Shown here one piece after another: positions 1 to 9,748 of a DNA stretch of 64,000 nt. Source of the stretch: Alistipes sp. (lineage in GTDB: Bacteria; Bacteroidota; Bacteroidia; Bacteroidales; Rikenellaceae); assembly GCA_022767745.1 (NCBI GenBank), contig JALENN010000006.1:372001-436000 (forward strand), in the 5' to 3' direction. A program made the position numbers and the translations under genes. The notes under the pieces were generated by a model. The model ran no database searches, was not told the DNA's origin, and saw only the letters and a list, made by a program, of their open reading frames with translations. How positions within the stretch are numbered: the stretch's first letter is position 1; each line of letters begins with the position of its first letter.

Positions 1-574
1 CGCCGTCGATGCGCAGCGTCACCGCCAGCCGCTGCGGCACCTCGGCAAAGCCGCGCGTGGTCACCGCCACGGTGCGCTGCCCGCCCGAGGGGGGTTCGAG
101 CGTCATGAACTCGTACCCCGAGCCGAAGGCCTCGACCACCACCTCGGCCACGGCGTCGGGCATCGAGAAGAACGACACCAGGTCGTACTCGCCCGCCGCC
201 AGCGTGCGGCGCTCGCACTGCGCCTCGAGCAGCGTGAAGAGGGCGCCGAGGTCGACCCTCGCGGCGATGAACTTGCGCGTCGGCGCCGCCGTGCCGTTTG
301 CCGTCACCGCCACGCTCAACTGCGCTCCCGTGTCGACCACAGCGCAGCGCTCCACGCCCTCGGGCAGGCGGTAGCTCACAACGCTGCGCAGCATGGGGGC
401 TATGTCGACCGTGCCGCCCGCCGCGGCGCACAGGGTCTTCGTGCCAAGACGCTCACCGCTGGCGGCGTCGCTCACCACGATCTCGATGTCGCCCACCGCC
501 CCCTCGGCGTCGACCGTGTAGGGCAGCGCGTCGTAGAACGACGAGTAGGATTCGGGTATTGATGTAAATTTCAT
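1..574 (-). CDS. hypothetical protein, possibly phage-tail-like island component (3' part outside window)
   Basis: Open frame from ATG at 574 (reverse) to window edge: MKFTSIPESYSSFYDALPYTVDAEGAVGDIEIVVSD...; missing from the ORF list because it runs off the edge. Confidence 0.6.
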   Translation of the reverse strand, partial: MKFTSIPESYSSFYDALPYTVDAEGAVGDIEIVVSDAASGERLGTKTLCAAAGGTVDIAPMLRSVVSYRLPEGVERCAVVDTGAQLSVAVTANGTAAPTRKFIAARVDLGALFTLLEAQCERRTLAAGEYDLVSFFSMPDAVAEVVVEAFGSGYEFMTLEPPSGGQRTVAVTTRGFAEVPQRLAVTLRIDG

Positions 575-625
575 GGTTTTATCGGTTTGGTTATGGTTCG
601 TGCAAATGATGGCCGCCGCGCGCGG

Positions 626-1030
626 TCAGAAGAATGTCACCACGCGTGCCGTGGCCGTCGCGGCCGCCTCGCCGTGGTTCGTGAGCGAACGTGTCTGCGC
701 ATGCACCTCGAGCCGCTCCACCGCCACCACCACATCGGCGAGCGACAGCGCCGTGAAGATCCCCACCGCCGCCGTCTCGAGCCGCGCGTATGCCGCGGCC
801 CTCGCCGCGGGCGACAGCTTGGCCCCCGCCTCGAGCAGATGCAGCGTCACCGTGTAGGTCATGCGTCCGTGGCGCACCCCCTCCATCGACTCGAACTGCG
901 GCGGCGCAAGCCACGCGGCGGGATATGAGGTAAGGCTCTGCGACATGAAACGCTCGTCGCCCGTGTGGAAATCGTACCCGGCGGCGACGGCCGCCTGACG
1001 GATGGCATCTGCAAGTTTCGTGTGGTTCAT
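626..1030 (-). CDS. hypothetical protein (134 aa), likely co-transcribed with the preceding minus-strand gene; phage-like by context
   Basis: ORF MNHTKLADAIRQAAVAAGYDFHTGDERFMSQSLTSYPAAWLAPP... Confidence 0.6.
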   Translation of the reverse strand: MNHTKLADAIRQAAVAAGYDFHTGDERFMSQSLTSYPAAWLAPPQFESMEGVRHGRMTYTVTLHLLEAGAKLSPAARAAAYARLETAAVGIFTALSLADVVVAVERLEVHAQTRSLTNHGEAAATATARVVTFF

Positions 1031-1772
1031 AAAAGTCGGTTTTTATCTGTTCAACTTATCCGTTCGCGCCCCGACGCCGCACCGTTGTCGACAATAGTGT
1101 CGATAAACGGTCGAAAAACGTCAATAACTTTTTCACGATGCGCCGCAACGCCATGCGGCATAGATTATTGCCTACGCGGGGCATATTGTCGATAACCTGC
1201 CGTCGCCCGATGTCAACATGTTGATAACTCCCCGACGGCTCCCCCCGCCGCAACCCGCGGCGGCGATGGTGCGCCCGCCCGTCATCAAATATTTTAACAT
1301 TCGGCCGCCGCGCCCGCTCTCTTCCCCGACGTCGGCCATATAATCGCTATACTACTGCGACTTATGCTATACAGCAACAACCCCGTCGGGCGCTTTCGAC
1401 ACGGCAAATATAATACGGCGGAATACCGCTTGTCAAGTAATTTAACAATAAAAAATCAAATAATTTGACTATAATTTTACAATAGCCTGATTTTACGGGT
1501 ATTAAGAATATTCATTTTTTTACCCTCGGCGGTGATATGCAGACGCCATCCCTTATCCCGCAGTCGCCGCCCCGCCCCCGAGGCCATTCCCGCGGGGCGG
1601 CGCAAAACCCCCGAAAACTCCCCAAAAATGACGGCTGAGGGGAGTAAAAAGCGTTGCGCGGGTTGTTTTTTGTTAAAATACCATTAAATTTGTAAAACGG
1701 CATCCGCCCGCCACCGCGCCCCGAAGCGCCCGCAGGCGCTGCCGCAAACAACCTTAAACGACCTACCGACCT

Positions 1773-2195
1773 ATGAAACGACTACTCGCCATCGTCGCCA
1801 TGCTGTTGGCCGCGCAGAGCCTCGCGGCACAGGCCCTGAGTCCCGAGGAGCTCGCCAAGCGCGCCAAACGCAAGAACCTCACCGTAAAGGAGTGGAACAC
1901 CGACTCGCAGAAGAAGACCCGCTGGCTTGACCACCTTACCGTCTACGACGAGAAGGGGCGCAAGATCGAGGAGGCCGAGTACAACAAGTTCGGCCAGATC
2001 GAGCGCGTGACGTGCGAGTACGATCCCGTCACCGACATGGTCATCAAGGAGGTTGTCTACGACGACCGCGACAAACCCGTCCGCATACGCAAGTACGAGT
2101 ACAACGACGACGGCACCAAGTGCAAGCAGTACAACTACCTGCCCAACGGCAAGCTCTACACGATAAAGATCTTCGAGTACATATTCGAGGAGTGA
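1773..2195 (+). CDS. small secreted protein with YD/RHS-like repeats
   Basis: Signal peptide MKRLLAIVAMLLAAQSLAAQ, then repeated Y-D-x-x-G-K/R motifs. Confidence 0.7.
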   Translation: MKRLLAIVAMLLAAQSLAAQALSPEELAKRAKRKNLTVKEWNTDSQKKTRWLDHLTVYDEKGRKIEEAEYNKFGQIERVTCEYDPVTDMVIKEVVYDDRDKPVRIRKYEYNDDGTKCKQYNYLPNGKLYTIKIFEYIFEE

Positions 2196-2257
2196 CGCCC
2201 GCGCCGCGCCCCCCGAGGCACGGCCCGCGCCACCCCCTCCACACCCCATCACGACGG

Positions 2258-3058
2258 ATGACCTACGAGCAGCTGAACACCCTCGCCGTGTGGCAGCGCA
2301 TGCCCACCATAGACCTCGACCGCATAGCGGCCGTGCGTCTGATGAACCGCGTCGACACCAAGTACCTCCTCGACGAGGCGTGCTGCATGCGCCTGTTCGA
2401 GATGGCCGCCGGGCAGTACTACGTGCAGGAGATCGACTCGTGCCGCGCCTGCCGCTACGAGACGCTCTACTACGACACGCCGCAGTGGGAGATGTACCGC
2501 CTGCACCACAACCGCCGCCTCACGCGCCGCAAGGTGCGCACGCGCACCTACGTCGAGACGGGAGTCTCGTACCTCGAGGTCAAGCACAAGAGCAACAAGG
2601 GACGCACGCACAAGCACCGCATACGCATCGCGGGCGACATCTTCGCCACGGCGCCGCACGATGCCGCCGCGGCCGACTTCCTCCGCGGCGAGACCCCCTA
2701 CGCGCCCGAGACGCTGACCCCGGCGCTCACGACGCGCTTCGTGCGCGTGACGCTGGTCAACCGCGCCATGACCGAGCGCCTGACCCTCGACTTCGACCTG
2801 CACTTCACCAACGAGCGCGGCGACGGCGCCACGGCCTCGATGCAGGGGCTGGTGATCGTCGAGCTCAAGCAGGACGCGCTGGCGCCCTCGCCCATGAAGG
2901 ATATCCTCGCGCAGCTGCGCGTCAAGCCCTTCAAGGTCAGCAAGTACTGCGTGGGTGAGGCCATGACCAACCCGCAGGTCAAGCACAACCGCTTCAAGGC
3001 CAAGCTGCGCGCCATCGCCAAAATGTCACTCAACGCAAACAAAACCACCACGTTATGA
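2258..3058 (+). CDS. VTC domain-containing polyphosphate polymerase-like protein
   Basis: MTYEQLNTLAVWQRMPTIDLDRIAAVRLMNRVDTKYLL...LEVKHKSNKGRTHKHRI...VELKQD typical VTC; ATGA overlap with next gene. Confidence 0.85.
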   Translation: MTYEQLNTLAVWQRMPTIDLDRIAAVRLMNRVDTKYLLDEACCMRLFEMAAGQYYVQEIDSCRACRYETLYYDTPQWEMYRLHHNRRLTRRKVRTRTYVETGVSYLEVKHKSNKGRTHKHRIRIAGDIFATAPHDAAAADFLRGETPYAPETLTPALTTRFVRVTLVNRAMTERLTLDFDLHFTNERGDGATASMQGLVIVELKQDALAPSPMKDILAQLRVKPFKVSKYCVGEAMTNPQVKHNRFKAKLRAIAKMSLNANKTTTL

Positions 3059-3780
3059 TACAACAGGATTTCCCCGATTTCGACCCCTCTATCGCCGAGG
3101 AGTTCGGTTACGACATCGTCAACCAGCTGAGTTTTCTGGGCGTACCGCTGTGCGACACGCAGAACCTCATACACCTGCTCATGCGCTTCGCGTTCAACCT
3201 CATCGTGGCATGGATCATCGTGCGCTTCTGCTACTACCGCAAGAGCCAGCGGCGCGACTACGTGCTGACCTTCATGCTCTTCAGCTCGGCCATGTTCATG
3301 CTCATCTTCCTGATGGAGAACGTCAACCTGCAGATCGGACTGACGCTGGGCCTCTTCGCCATCTTCGGCGTCATACGCTACCGCACGGAGACGGTTCCCG
3401 TGCGCGAGATGACATACCTGTTCGTCGTCATCGCCACGTCGGTCATCAACGGCCTCGCGCTCAACATATCCTACGCCGAACTCTTCGTCGCCGACATACT
3501 CATCGTGGGCATCATGTGGCTTCTGGAGAGCCACCTTCTGCTGCGCCACACCTCGTCCAAACTGGTTCTGTACGAGCGCATCGACCTGATCGTGCCCGAG
3601 CGTCGCGACGAGATGATCGCCGACCTCGAACAGCGCCTTGGCATCAAGATCGAGAAGGTCGAGGTCGGCCATGTCGACTTCCTGCGCGACGTGGCCTTCG
3701 TCAAGGTCTACTACATGCTCTCGGAGGGCGAGCAGAACACCATCGACAACATCACCAAGCCCAACCAGTTCATACAGTGA
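3055..3780 (+). CDS. DUF4956 family integral membrane protein
   Basis: Multi-TM; FGVIRYRTETVPVREMTYLFVVIATSVINGLA; adjacent to VTC gene (common pairing). Confidence 0.85.
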   Translation: MIQQDFPDFDPSIAEEFGYDIVNQLSFLGVPLCDTQNLIHLLMRFAFNLIVAWIIVRFCYYRKSQRRDYVLTFMLFSSAMFMLIFLMENVNLQIGLTLGLFAIFGVIRYRTETVPVREMTYLFVVIATSVINGLALNISYAELFVADILIVGIMWLLESHLLLRHTSSKLVLYERIDLIVPERRDEMIADLEQRLGIKIEKVEVGHVDFLRDVAFVKVYYMLSEGEQNTIDNITKPNQFIQ

Positions 3781-3985
3781 CGGCCCCGCCGCATCCGATA
3801 ACAGCGGCAGCCTTTGACGCCGCGCCCCCGACCGCAAACAACACGGTCGGGGGCGCGCCGTATGGGAAAAAGAGTTATCTTTGCAACCGCCGCGGCAGCA
3901 GACGGGCCGACACCCCCTGCCGCGGCACGGCGCACCGCCCCCGGCATGCGCCGCACACCCACACCACACACCTCAACCGCATACG

Positions 3986-6580
3986 ATGGAATCCGAAATA
4001 CTCAAGGGCCTGAGCGAGGCGCAGCGCGCCGCCGTCGTCAACTACGACACGCCGTCGCTCATCATCGCGGGCGCGGGGTCGGGCAAGACCCGCGTGCTGA
4101 CGGCCCGCATAGCCTACATGCTCGAACAGGGCATCGAGCCGCACAACATACTGGCGCTTACCTTCACCAACAAGGCCGCCGAGCAGATGCGCAGCCGCAT
4201 CGAGCAGATCGTGGGCCCCAAGTGCCGCCGCATACGCATGGGCACGTTCCACTCGATCTTCTCGCGCATCCTTCGCGAGAACGCCGAGCGCATAGGCTTC
4301 ACGTCGAGCTACACGATCTACGAGCCGTCGGATGCCAAGAACCTCATCAAGACCATCTGCAAGCAGATGAACCTCGATGACGACAAGTACAAACCCAACC
4401 GCATACTCTCGCGCATATCCTTCGCCAAGAACTGCCTCGTTACGCCCGCGGCATACGTTGCCAACGCGGCCTACGCGGCCGAGGACCGTCAGGCGCAGAT
4501 ACCCCACTTCGGCGACGTCTACGCCGAGTACTGCCGCCGCTGCAAGCAGAACGGGGCGATGGACTTCGACGACCTGCTGCTGCAGACGAACATCCTGCTG
4601 CGCGACTGCCCCGACGTGCTGGCACGCTATCAGGACCTATTCCAGTATATTCTGGTGGATGAGTACCAGGACACCAACTACGCCCAGTACGTAATCATCC
4701 GCCGCCTTGCGCTGCGCCACTCGCGCGTGTGCGTTGTGGGCGACGACGCACAGAGCATCTACTCGTTCCGCGGCGCCAAGATCGAGAACATACTCTCGTT
4801 CCGCAACGACTACCCCGAGGCGCAGGTCTTCAAGCTCGAACAGAACTACCGCTCGACGCAGACCATCGTCAACGCCGCCAACTCGGTCATCGAGCACAAC
4901 TCGCGCCGCATGGAGAAGCGCTGCTTCTCGCAGGGCGACGCTGGCGAGCGCATACGCATCATCCGCACCTACACCGACCGCGAGGAGGCCGACATGATAG
5001 CCACGGCGCTGCGCGACCGCCTGCGCTCGACGGGCGACGGCTGGGACGAGGCGGCCATACTCTACCGCACCAACAATCAGTCGCAGGCGCTGGAGACGGC
5101 ACTCCGCCGCCGCGGCATTCCCTACCGCATATACAAGGGCAGCTCGTTCTACGACCACAAGGAGATCAAGGACATGCTGGCCTACATACGCCTTGTTATC
5201 AACCCGCTCGACGACGAGGCCTTCCGCCGCGTCGTGAACTACCCCGCGCGCGGCATCGGCGACACCACGGTTGCACGCATCGACCAGATGGCGCGCGAGC
5301 GCGGCCGCTCGATGTGGGAGGCGCTCGACGAGCTTATAGCCTCGCCCGAGGCGGCGGCCGACGCCACGACGCGCGCCATCGTGCGCAAGGCGTCGGAGTT
5401 CGTCGCGCTGATCCGCTCGCTTGCCGAGACGCGCAACGAACGCCCGCTCTACGACTTCGGTCTGGAGGTTGCGTCGCGCTCGGGCATCCTGGCCCTCTAC
5501 CGCGCCGAGAACACCCCCGAGGCCACGAGCGCCATCGACAACATCGAGGAGCTGTTGAACTCGATGCAGCTCTTCCGCGAGCAGCGCGAGGCCGAGATCC
5601 GCAACGGCGAACGCACGGAGGAGGAGCAGCCCACGGTCGAGGAGTGGCTGCAGAACATCATGCTGCTTACCGACCAGGACCAGCAGGAAGAGGAGGGCGA
5701 CGGCAAGGTTACGCTCATGACCGTGCACTCGGCCAAGGGACTCGAATACAAGTATGTCTACATAGCCGGCATGGAGGAAAACCTCTTCCCGTCGCAGCGC
5801 GCGATGGAGACGCCCGACGGCATCGAGGAGGAGCGACGGCTGTTCTACGTCGCCCTCACGCGCGCCAAGTGCGAGGCCACGCTGTCGTTCTGCGAGATGC
5901 GCTTCAAGTGGGGCAACATGGAGTTCTCGCAGCCGAGCCGCTTCCTCTCGGAGATCGACCCGCAGTATGTCGACACCGACTGCGACCTTAGCCGCCGCAG
6001 CGGGAGCATGGCGGCACGCGAGGACGACGGCCGCGGCTTCGACGACTTCGACGGCTACGACCGCAGCGGCTCGGCCCAACGCTACGGGGGCCAGCGCCCG
6101 GGTTACGGCGGAGGCCAGCGGCAGAGCTATGCGGCAGGACAACGCCAGGGCTACGGACAGACTTATGGCGGCCAGCGCGGCGGCTACGGAGGCGGCCAGC
6201 GCAGCGAGGAGCGCCGCGACGGACGCACGGCCATCGAGGCCCTCCGCCACCGCTACGACGTGCGCTACCAGCAGCAGCGGCAGGCGGCCGCGGGCGGCAC
6301 GGGTACCCCGCAGCGCCCCGCAACGCCCGACCCGCGCCTTGTGGCGCAGCCGCGCCAGACCGAGAACCTGCGGCGCATACCCACCGTGCAGCGCAACGAC
6401 GCCGCGCCGGCCGGGGCGTGCGAGTATGCCGTCGGCGACAGGGTCGAACACCCGAAGTTCGGTGCGGGTACCATCACCCGCATCGAGAGCCTCACCACCG
6501 ACCACAAGGTTGTTGTCGACTTCGGCTCCTACGGCGAGAAGACCCTCCTCGCCCGCTTCGCCAAGCTGCGCAAACTGTAA
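3986..6580 (+). CDS. pcrA: UvrD/PcrA-type superfamily 1A ATP-dependent DNA helicase
   Basis: AGAGSGKTRVLTARIAYML, VDEYQDTN, GDDAQSIYSFRGA, MTVHSAKGLEYKYVYI; internal start MESEILKGLSEAQRAAV. Confidence 0.93.
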   Translation: MESEILKGLSEAQRAAVVNYDTPSLIIAGAGSGKTRVLTARIAYMLEQGIEPHNILALTFTNKAAEQMRSRIEQIVGPKCRRIRMGTFHSIFSRILRENAERIGFTSSYTIYEPSDAKNLIKTICKQMNLDDDKYKPNRILSRISFAKNCLVTPAAYVANAAYAAEDRQAQIPHFGDVYAEYCRRCKQNGAMDFDDLLLQTNILLRDCPDVLARYQDLFQYILVDEYQDTNYAQYVIIRRLALRHSRVCVVGDDAQSIYSFRGAKIENILSFRNDYPEAQVFKLEQNYRSTQTIVNAANSVIEHNSRRMEKRCFSQGDAGERIRIIRTYTDREEADMIATALRDRLRSTGDGWDEAAILYRTNNQSQALETALRRRGIPYRIYKGSSFYDHKEIKDMLAYIRLVINPLDDEAFRRVVNYPARGIGDTTVARIDQMARERGRSMWEALDELIASPEAAADATTRAIVRKASEFVALIRSLAETRNERPLYDFGLEVASRSGILALYRAENTPEATSAIDNIEELLNSMQLFREQREAEIRNGERTEEEQPTVEEWLQNIMLLTDQDQQEEEGDGKVTLMTVHSAKGLEYKYVYIAGMEENLFPSQRAMETPDGIEEERRLFYVALTRAKCEATLSFCEMRFKWGNMEFSQPSRFLSEIDPQYVDTDCDLSRRSGSMAAREDDGRGFDDFDGYDRSGSAQRYGGQRPGYGGGQRQSYAAGQRQGYGQTYGGQRGGYGGGQRSEERRDGRTAIEALRHRYDVRYQQQRQAAAGGTGTPQRPATPDPRLVAQPRQTENLRRIPTVQRNDAAPAGACEYAVGDRVEHPKFGAGTITRIESLTTDHKVVVDFGSYGEKTLLARFAKLRKL

Positions 6581-6604
6581 CGGACACCGAAACACGCCAT
6601 ATAT

Positions 6605-6638
6605 AAAAGGAGAGAGGTTCACCGCCTCTCTCCTTTTT
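6605..6638 (+). terminator. intrinsic terminator downstream of helicase gene
   Basis: AAAAGGAGAGAGG-ttcaccg-CCTCTCTCCTTTTT. Confidence 0.85.
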
Positions 6639-6665
6639 GTTTTCCGCCGCACCCGAGAACCTCCG

Positions 6666-7011
6666 TAGCGCGGAGTAGCTGCCCACCTCTACACCTCCTT
6701 TGAAAAACAGTAGTAGCGCGGAGTAGCCGCCTACGCTCCACGCCGCTGCCACCGCGCCATGAAAACCGTTGTAGCGTGGAGTAGCAAACCTATGCTCAAC
6801 GCCACTACCACCGCGCCCCGAAAAAACCGCCGTAGCGCGGAGTAGCAAACCTACGCTCCACGCCACTCCCATCGCGCCATGAAAAGACCGCCGTAGCGCG
6901 GAGTAGCACACCTCGCTCTCCGCCACTCCCACCACGCCCCGAAAAGACCGTTGTAGCGCGGAGTAGCACGCCTCGCTCCGCGCCGCCTCCATCGCGCCCC
7001 GAAAAACGTTG
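6666..7011 (-). repeat. intergenic tandem repeat array, 6 imperfect copies of ~58-61 bp
   Basis: Units begin tagcgcggagtag at 6666, 6714, 6772, 6833, 6894, 6954. Confidence 0.9.
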
Positions 7012-7118
7012 GAAAAGGGATAAATGGTGTTCGGAGGGGAAATGGAGTGTCCGAAATGAATACCGTTTCGCGAAAAAATTGTTACATTTGTACGGATTAG
7101 TATGAAATTTTTCCGCGC

Positions 7119-7805
7119 ATGACTCTCAAGCAACGATACGACGGCATCATCGGATGGTTTTCTGCCAACATGCCCGTTGCCGAGAGCGAGCTCCGTTACG
7201 ACAATCCCTACCAGCTTCTTGTTGCGGTGATGCTCTCGGCGCAGTGCACCGACAAGCGCGTCAACATGACCACGCCGGCGCTCTTCGAGGCCTTTCCCAC
7301 GCCGCAGGCTATGGCCGCGGCCACGGCCGAGGAGATCTTCCCCTACATACGCAGCATCTCCTACCCCAACAACAAGGCCCGCAACCTTGCGGCCATGGCG
7401 CGCATGCTGTGCGCCGAGTTCGGGGGCGAGGTGCCGAGCGACCTTGCGGCGCTGCAGCGCCTTCCGGGCGTGGGCCGCAAGACGGCCAACGTCGTGGGGG
7501 CGGTCATCTGGCACAAGGAGGTGATGCCGGTCGACACGCACGTCTTCCGCGTCTCGGCGCGCATAGGGCTCACGCGCGGCGCCAAGACGCCGCTGCAGAC
7601 CGAGCTGCAGCTCGAGAAGAATATCCCGCGCCACCTGCTCCCCGTGGCGCACCACTGGCTTATCCTGCACGGACGGTACGTGTGCACGGCCCGCTCGCCC
7701 CGCTGCGGCGAGTGCGGCATAGTGGCGTGGTGCCGCCACCATGCCGAGCAGACGAAGCGCAGCGAGCGCACCGCCGCGGCAGCAGACAAACAGACAGACA
7801 TATAA
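7119..7805 (+). CDS. nth: endonuclease III
   Basis: LLVAVMLSAQCTDKRVN, LPGVGRKTANVVGAVIW, DTHVFRV, Fe-S cysteine cluster at C-terminus. Confidence 0.93.
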   Translation: MTLKQRYDGIIGWFSANMPVAESELRYDNPYQLLVAVMLSAQCTDKRVNMTTPALFEAFPTPQAMAAATAEEIFPYIRSISYPNNKARNLAAMARMLCAEFGGEVPSDLAALQRLPGVGRKTANVVGAVIWHKEVMPVDTHVFRVSARIGLTRGAKTPLQTELQLEKNIPRHLLPVAHHWLILHGRYVCTARSPRCGECGIVAWCRHHAEQTKRSERTAAAADKQTDI

Positions 7806-7869
7806 AACAAATTATCGGACAACGCCTTGCCGCGTGCAGGCCATATACGAGAAACAAACCAACACACTT

Positions 7870-9723
7870 ATGAACACAACAACCAACAACCTTACCGCCG
7901 GGCTGCGCCGCAGCCTCACGGTAGTCGCGGCAGCAGCCACCATGCTGTCGCTCCTTGGCTCGTGCAAGGAGAACAAGAAAACCGACGAGGACAAGAGCTT
8001 CGTCGAGGGTGTCGTTATCCCGGCCGACAACACCGCCGAGTGCTCGATGTCGGAGGCCAACATCACGGTAACCTTCCAGACCAAGGACGGCTATACGCTC
8101 GAGGTGAGCGATCCCGATATGCTCGCCATACACGCCGACGATGTCACGGGCGCTGCCGCCGGCAACCACTCGGCACGCGTCACCGTCGCCGCCAACAACA
8201 CCTCGGAAGAGCGCCAGGCCGACATCTTCATCACCGTCAAGGGCTACAACCGCACGGTGCTCTACAGCATCAAGCAGTCGGGCGGCGCCGAGGATCCCGT
8301 CGTGACGTGGGTCGACAAGCGCCTCACCAACGAGTACTACTGGCTCGACGAGTATAAGGAGAAGCGCCCGACGTTCGACTTCTCGCTCACGTACGACCGC
8401 TTCCTGTCGTCGTCGCTGCTGAGCCTCACCACCAACGAGATGGACGGCGGCCGCAACAGCGACGGTTCGCGCTACATCTACTCGTACATCGTGCGCACGG
8501 GCCCCGCAGGCTCGTCGTCGGGTACGCGCGCTGCGGCACAGACCACGGGCCTTGGACTCTACCTCACCAACACGGTATGGCAGCTCGGAGCGCAGCTCTA
8601 CGGCTTTGCCGTCGAGCATGTATACCCCGGCTCTCCGGCCGACAAGGCCGGCATCCAGCGCGGCGACATCATCTCGCAGGTCAACAGCATGGATATCACG
8701 CAGAGCAACATGGAAGACCTGTGGATGAACCTCAACTACGGCGGCTACTCGCAGGTCAAGCTGCGCAAGATCAACTGGTGGGCCGGAAGCAGTGACGAGG
8801 AGAACGCCACCGTCGACGTCGACCTCACGGCCGGCGGCTACCTCGCCAGCCCCGTGGCCTACCACGGCGTACTGGAGATGCCCGAGGCCATCGCCGACAA
8901 GCCCAACAAGATCGGCTACCTGGCATACATGGGCTTCGAGGCCGCATATGACGACGATCTGGCAGCAGCCATGGCCGACCTCAAGGCTGCAGGCGTCACC
9001 GACCTCATCCTCGACCTGCGCTCGAACGGCGGCGGTTCGGTCAACTCGAGCATCAAGCTCGCGAGCATGATCCTCGACGCCAGCTACGCAGGCAAGACCT
9101 ACGCCAAGCTGAAGCGTAACCCGCTGAACCCCTACGGCGACGACGAGTGCCTCCTCACCGAGCAGGCCACCAACCTGGGCATCAAGCACCTCTACATCAT
9201 CGCCACGGGCAATACGGCCTCGGCCAGCGAGATGGTCATTGCGGGTCTGCGCGGCCTTGACGTTCCCGTCACCATCATCGGTTCGCGCACCGAGGGCAAG
9301 AACTGCGGTATGGACGTGATGACGGCCACCATCGACCGCTACGACTACGAGTTCGCACCCATCACCTTCCTCAACTTCAACGCCAAGGACTTCAACGACT
9401 ATGCCAACGGCTTCGAGGCCGATGTCGACGTCGTGGAGTACTTTGCCGACGACGCCAACCTGTCGCACGTCAACAACTCGAAGATGTTCCCCATGCCTCT
9501 GGCACCGTGGGGCATGGCCACCTACGACATAGCGCTCTACGAGGCCATGATGCGCATCACGGGCGGCACGCTCAAGACCGAGACCGCCGAGCCGACGGCT
9601 CCCGCCGCCGTAACGCGCGGCTTCATGCCCGCCACGGTCGAGATCGCACGTCCCGAGATCCCGGGCATGACCCTCACCGAGCAGGAGCGCGACCAGATAC
9701 GCGAGGTGCAGACGCGCCGCTAA
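7870..9723 (+). CDS. lipoprotein with BACON-like, PDZ and S41 (C-terminal processing) peptidase domains
   Basis: Lipobox LLGSC; PDZ GSPADKAGIQRGDIISQVN; S41 DLILDLRSNGGGSVNSS and GNTASASEMVIAGL. Confidence 0.85.
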   Translation: MNTTTNNLTAGLRRSLTVVAAAATMLSLLGSCKENKKTDEDKSFVEGVVIPADNTAECSMSEANITVTFQTKDGYTLEVSDPDMLAIHADDVTGAAAGNHSARVTVAANNTSEERQADIFITVKGYNRTVLYSIKQSGGAEDPVVTWVDKRLTNEYYWLDEYKEKRPTFDFSLTYDRFLSSSLLSLTTNEMDGGRNSDGSRYIYSYIVRTGPAGSSSGTRAAAQTTGLGLYLTNTVWQLGAQLYGFAVEHVYPGSPADKAGIQRGDIISQVNSMDITQSNMEDLWMNLNYGGYSQVKLRKINWWAGSSDEENATVDVDLTAGGYLASPVAYHGVLEMPEAIADKPNKIGYLAYMGFEAAYDDDLAAAMADLKAAGVTDLILDLRSNGGGSVNSSIKLASMILDASYAGKTYAKLKRNPLNPYGDDECLLTEQATNLGIKHLYIIATGNTASASEMVIAGLRGLDVPVTIIGSRTEGKNCGMDVMTATIDRYDYEFAPITFLNFNAKDFNDYANGFEADVDVVEYFADDANLSHVNNSKMFPMPLAPWGMATYDIALYEAMMRITGGTLKTETAEPTAPAAVTRGFMPATVEIARPEIPGMTLTEQERDQIREVQTRR

Positions 9724-9748
9724 ACCCGCCTACCGAAACCCATACGAT

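Noticed and set aside
1512-1751. 79-aa minus-strand ORF in the intergenic region
   Set aside because: Low-complexity Gly/Arg/Pro composition and no similarity recognised.
4637-6652. 671-aa minus-strand ORF antisense to helicase
   Set aside because: Shadow ORF from codon bias in high-GC DNA; opposite strand has unambiguous helicase motifs.
6666-7011. Possible CRISPR array
   Set aside because: The whole ~60-bp unit is repeated; there are no conserved short repeats with unique spacers and no cas genes nearby.
6492-7742. 416-aa minus-strand ORF spanning the 60-bp array and antisense to nth
   Set aside because: Antisense to nth and passes through repeat units of varying length; GC-rich shadow ORF.
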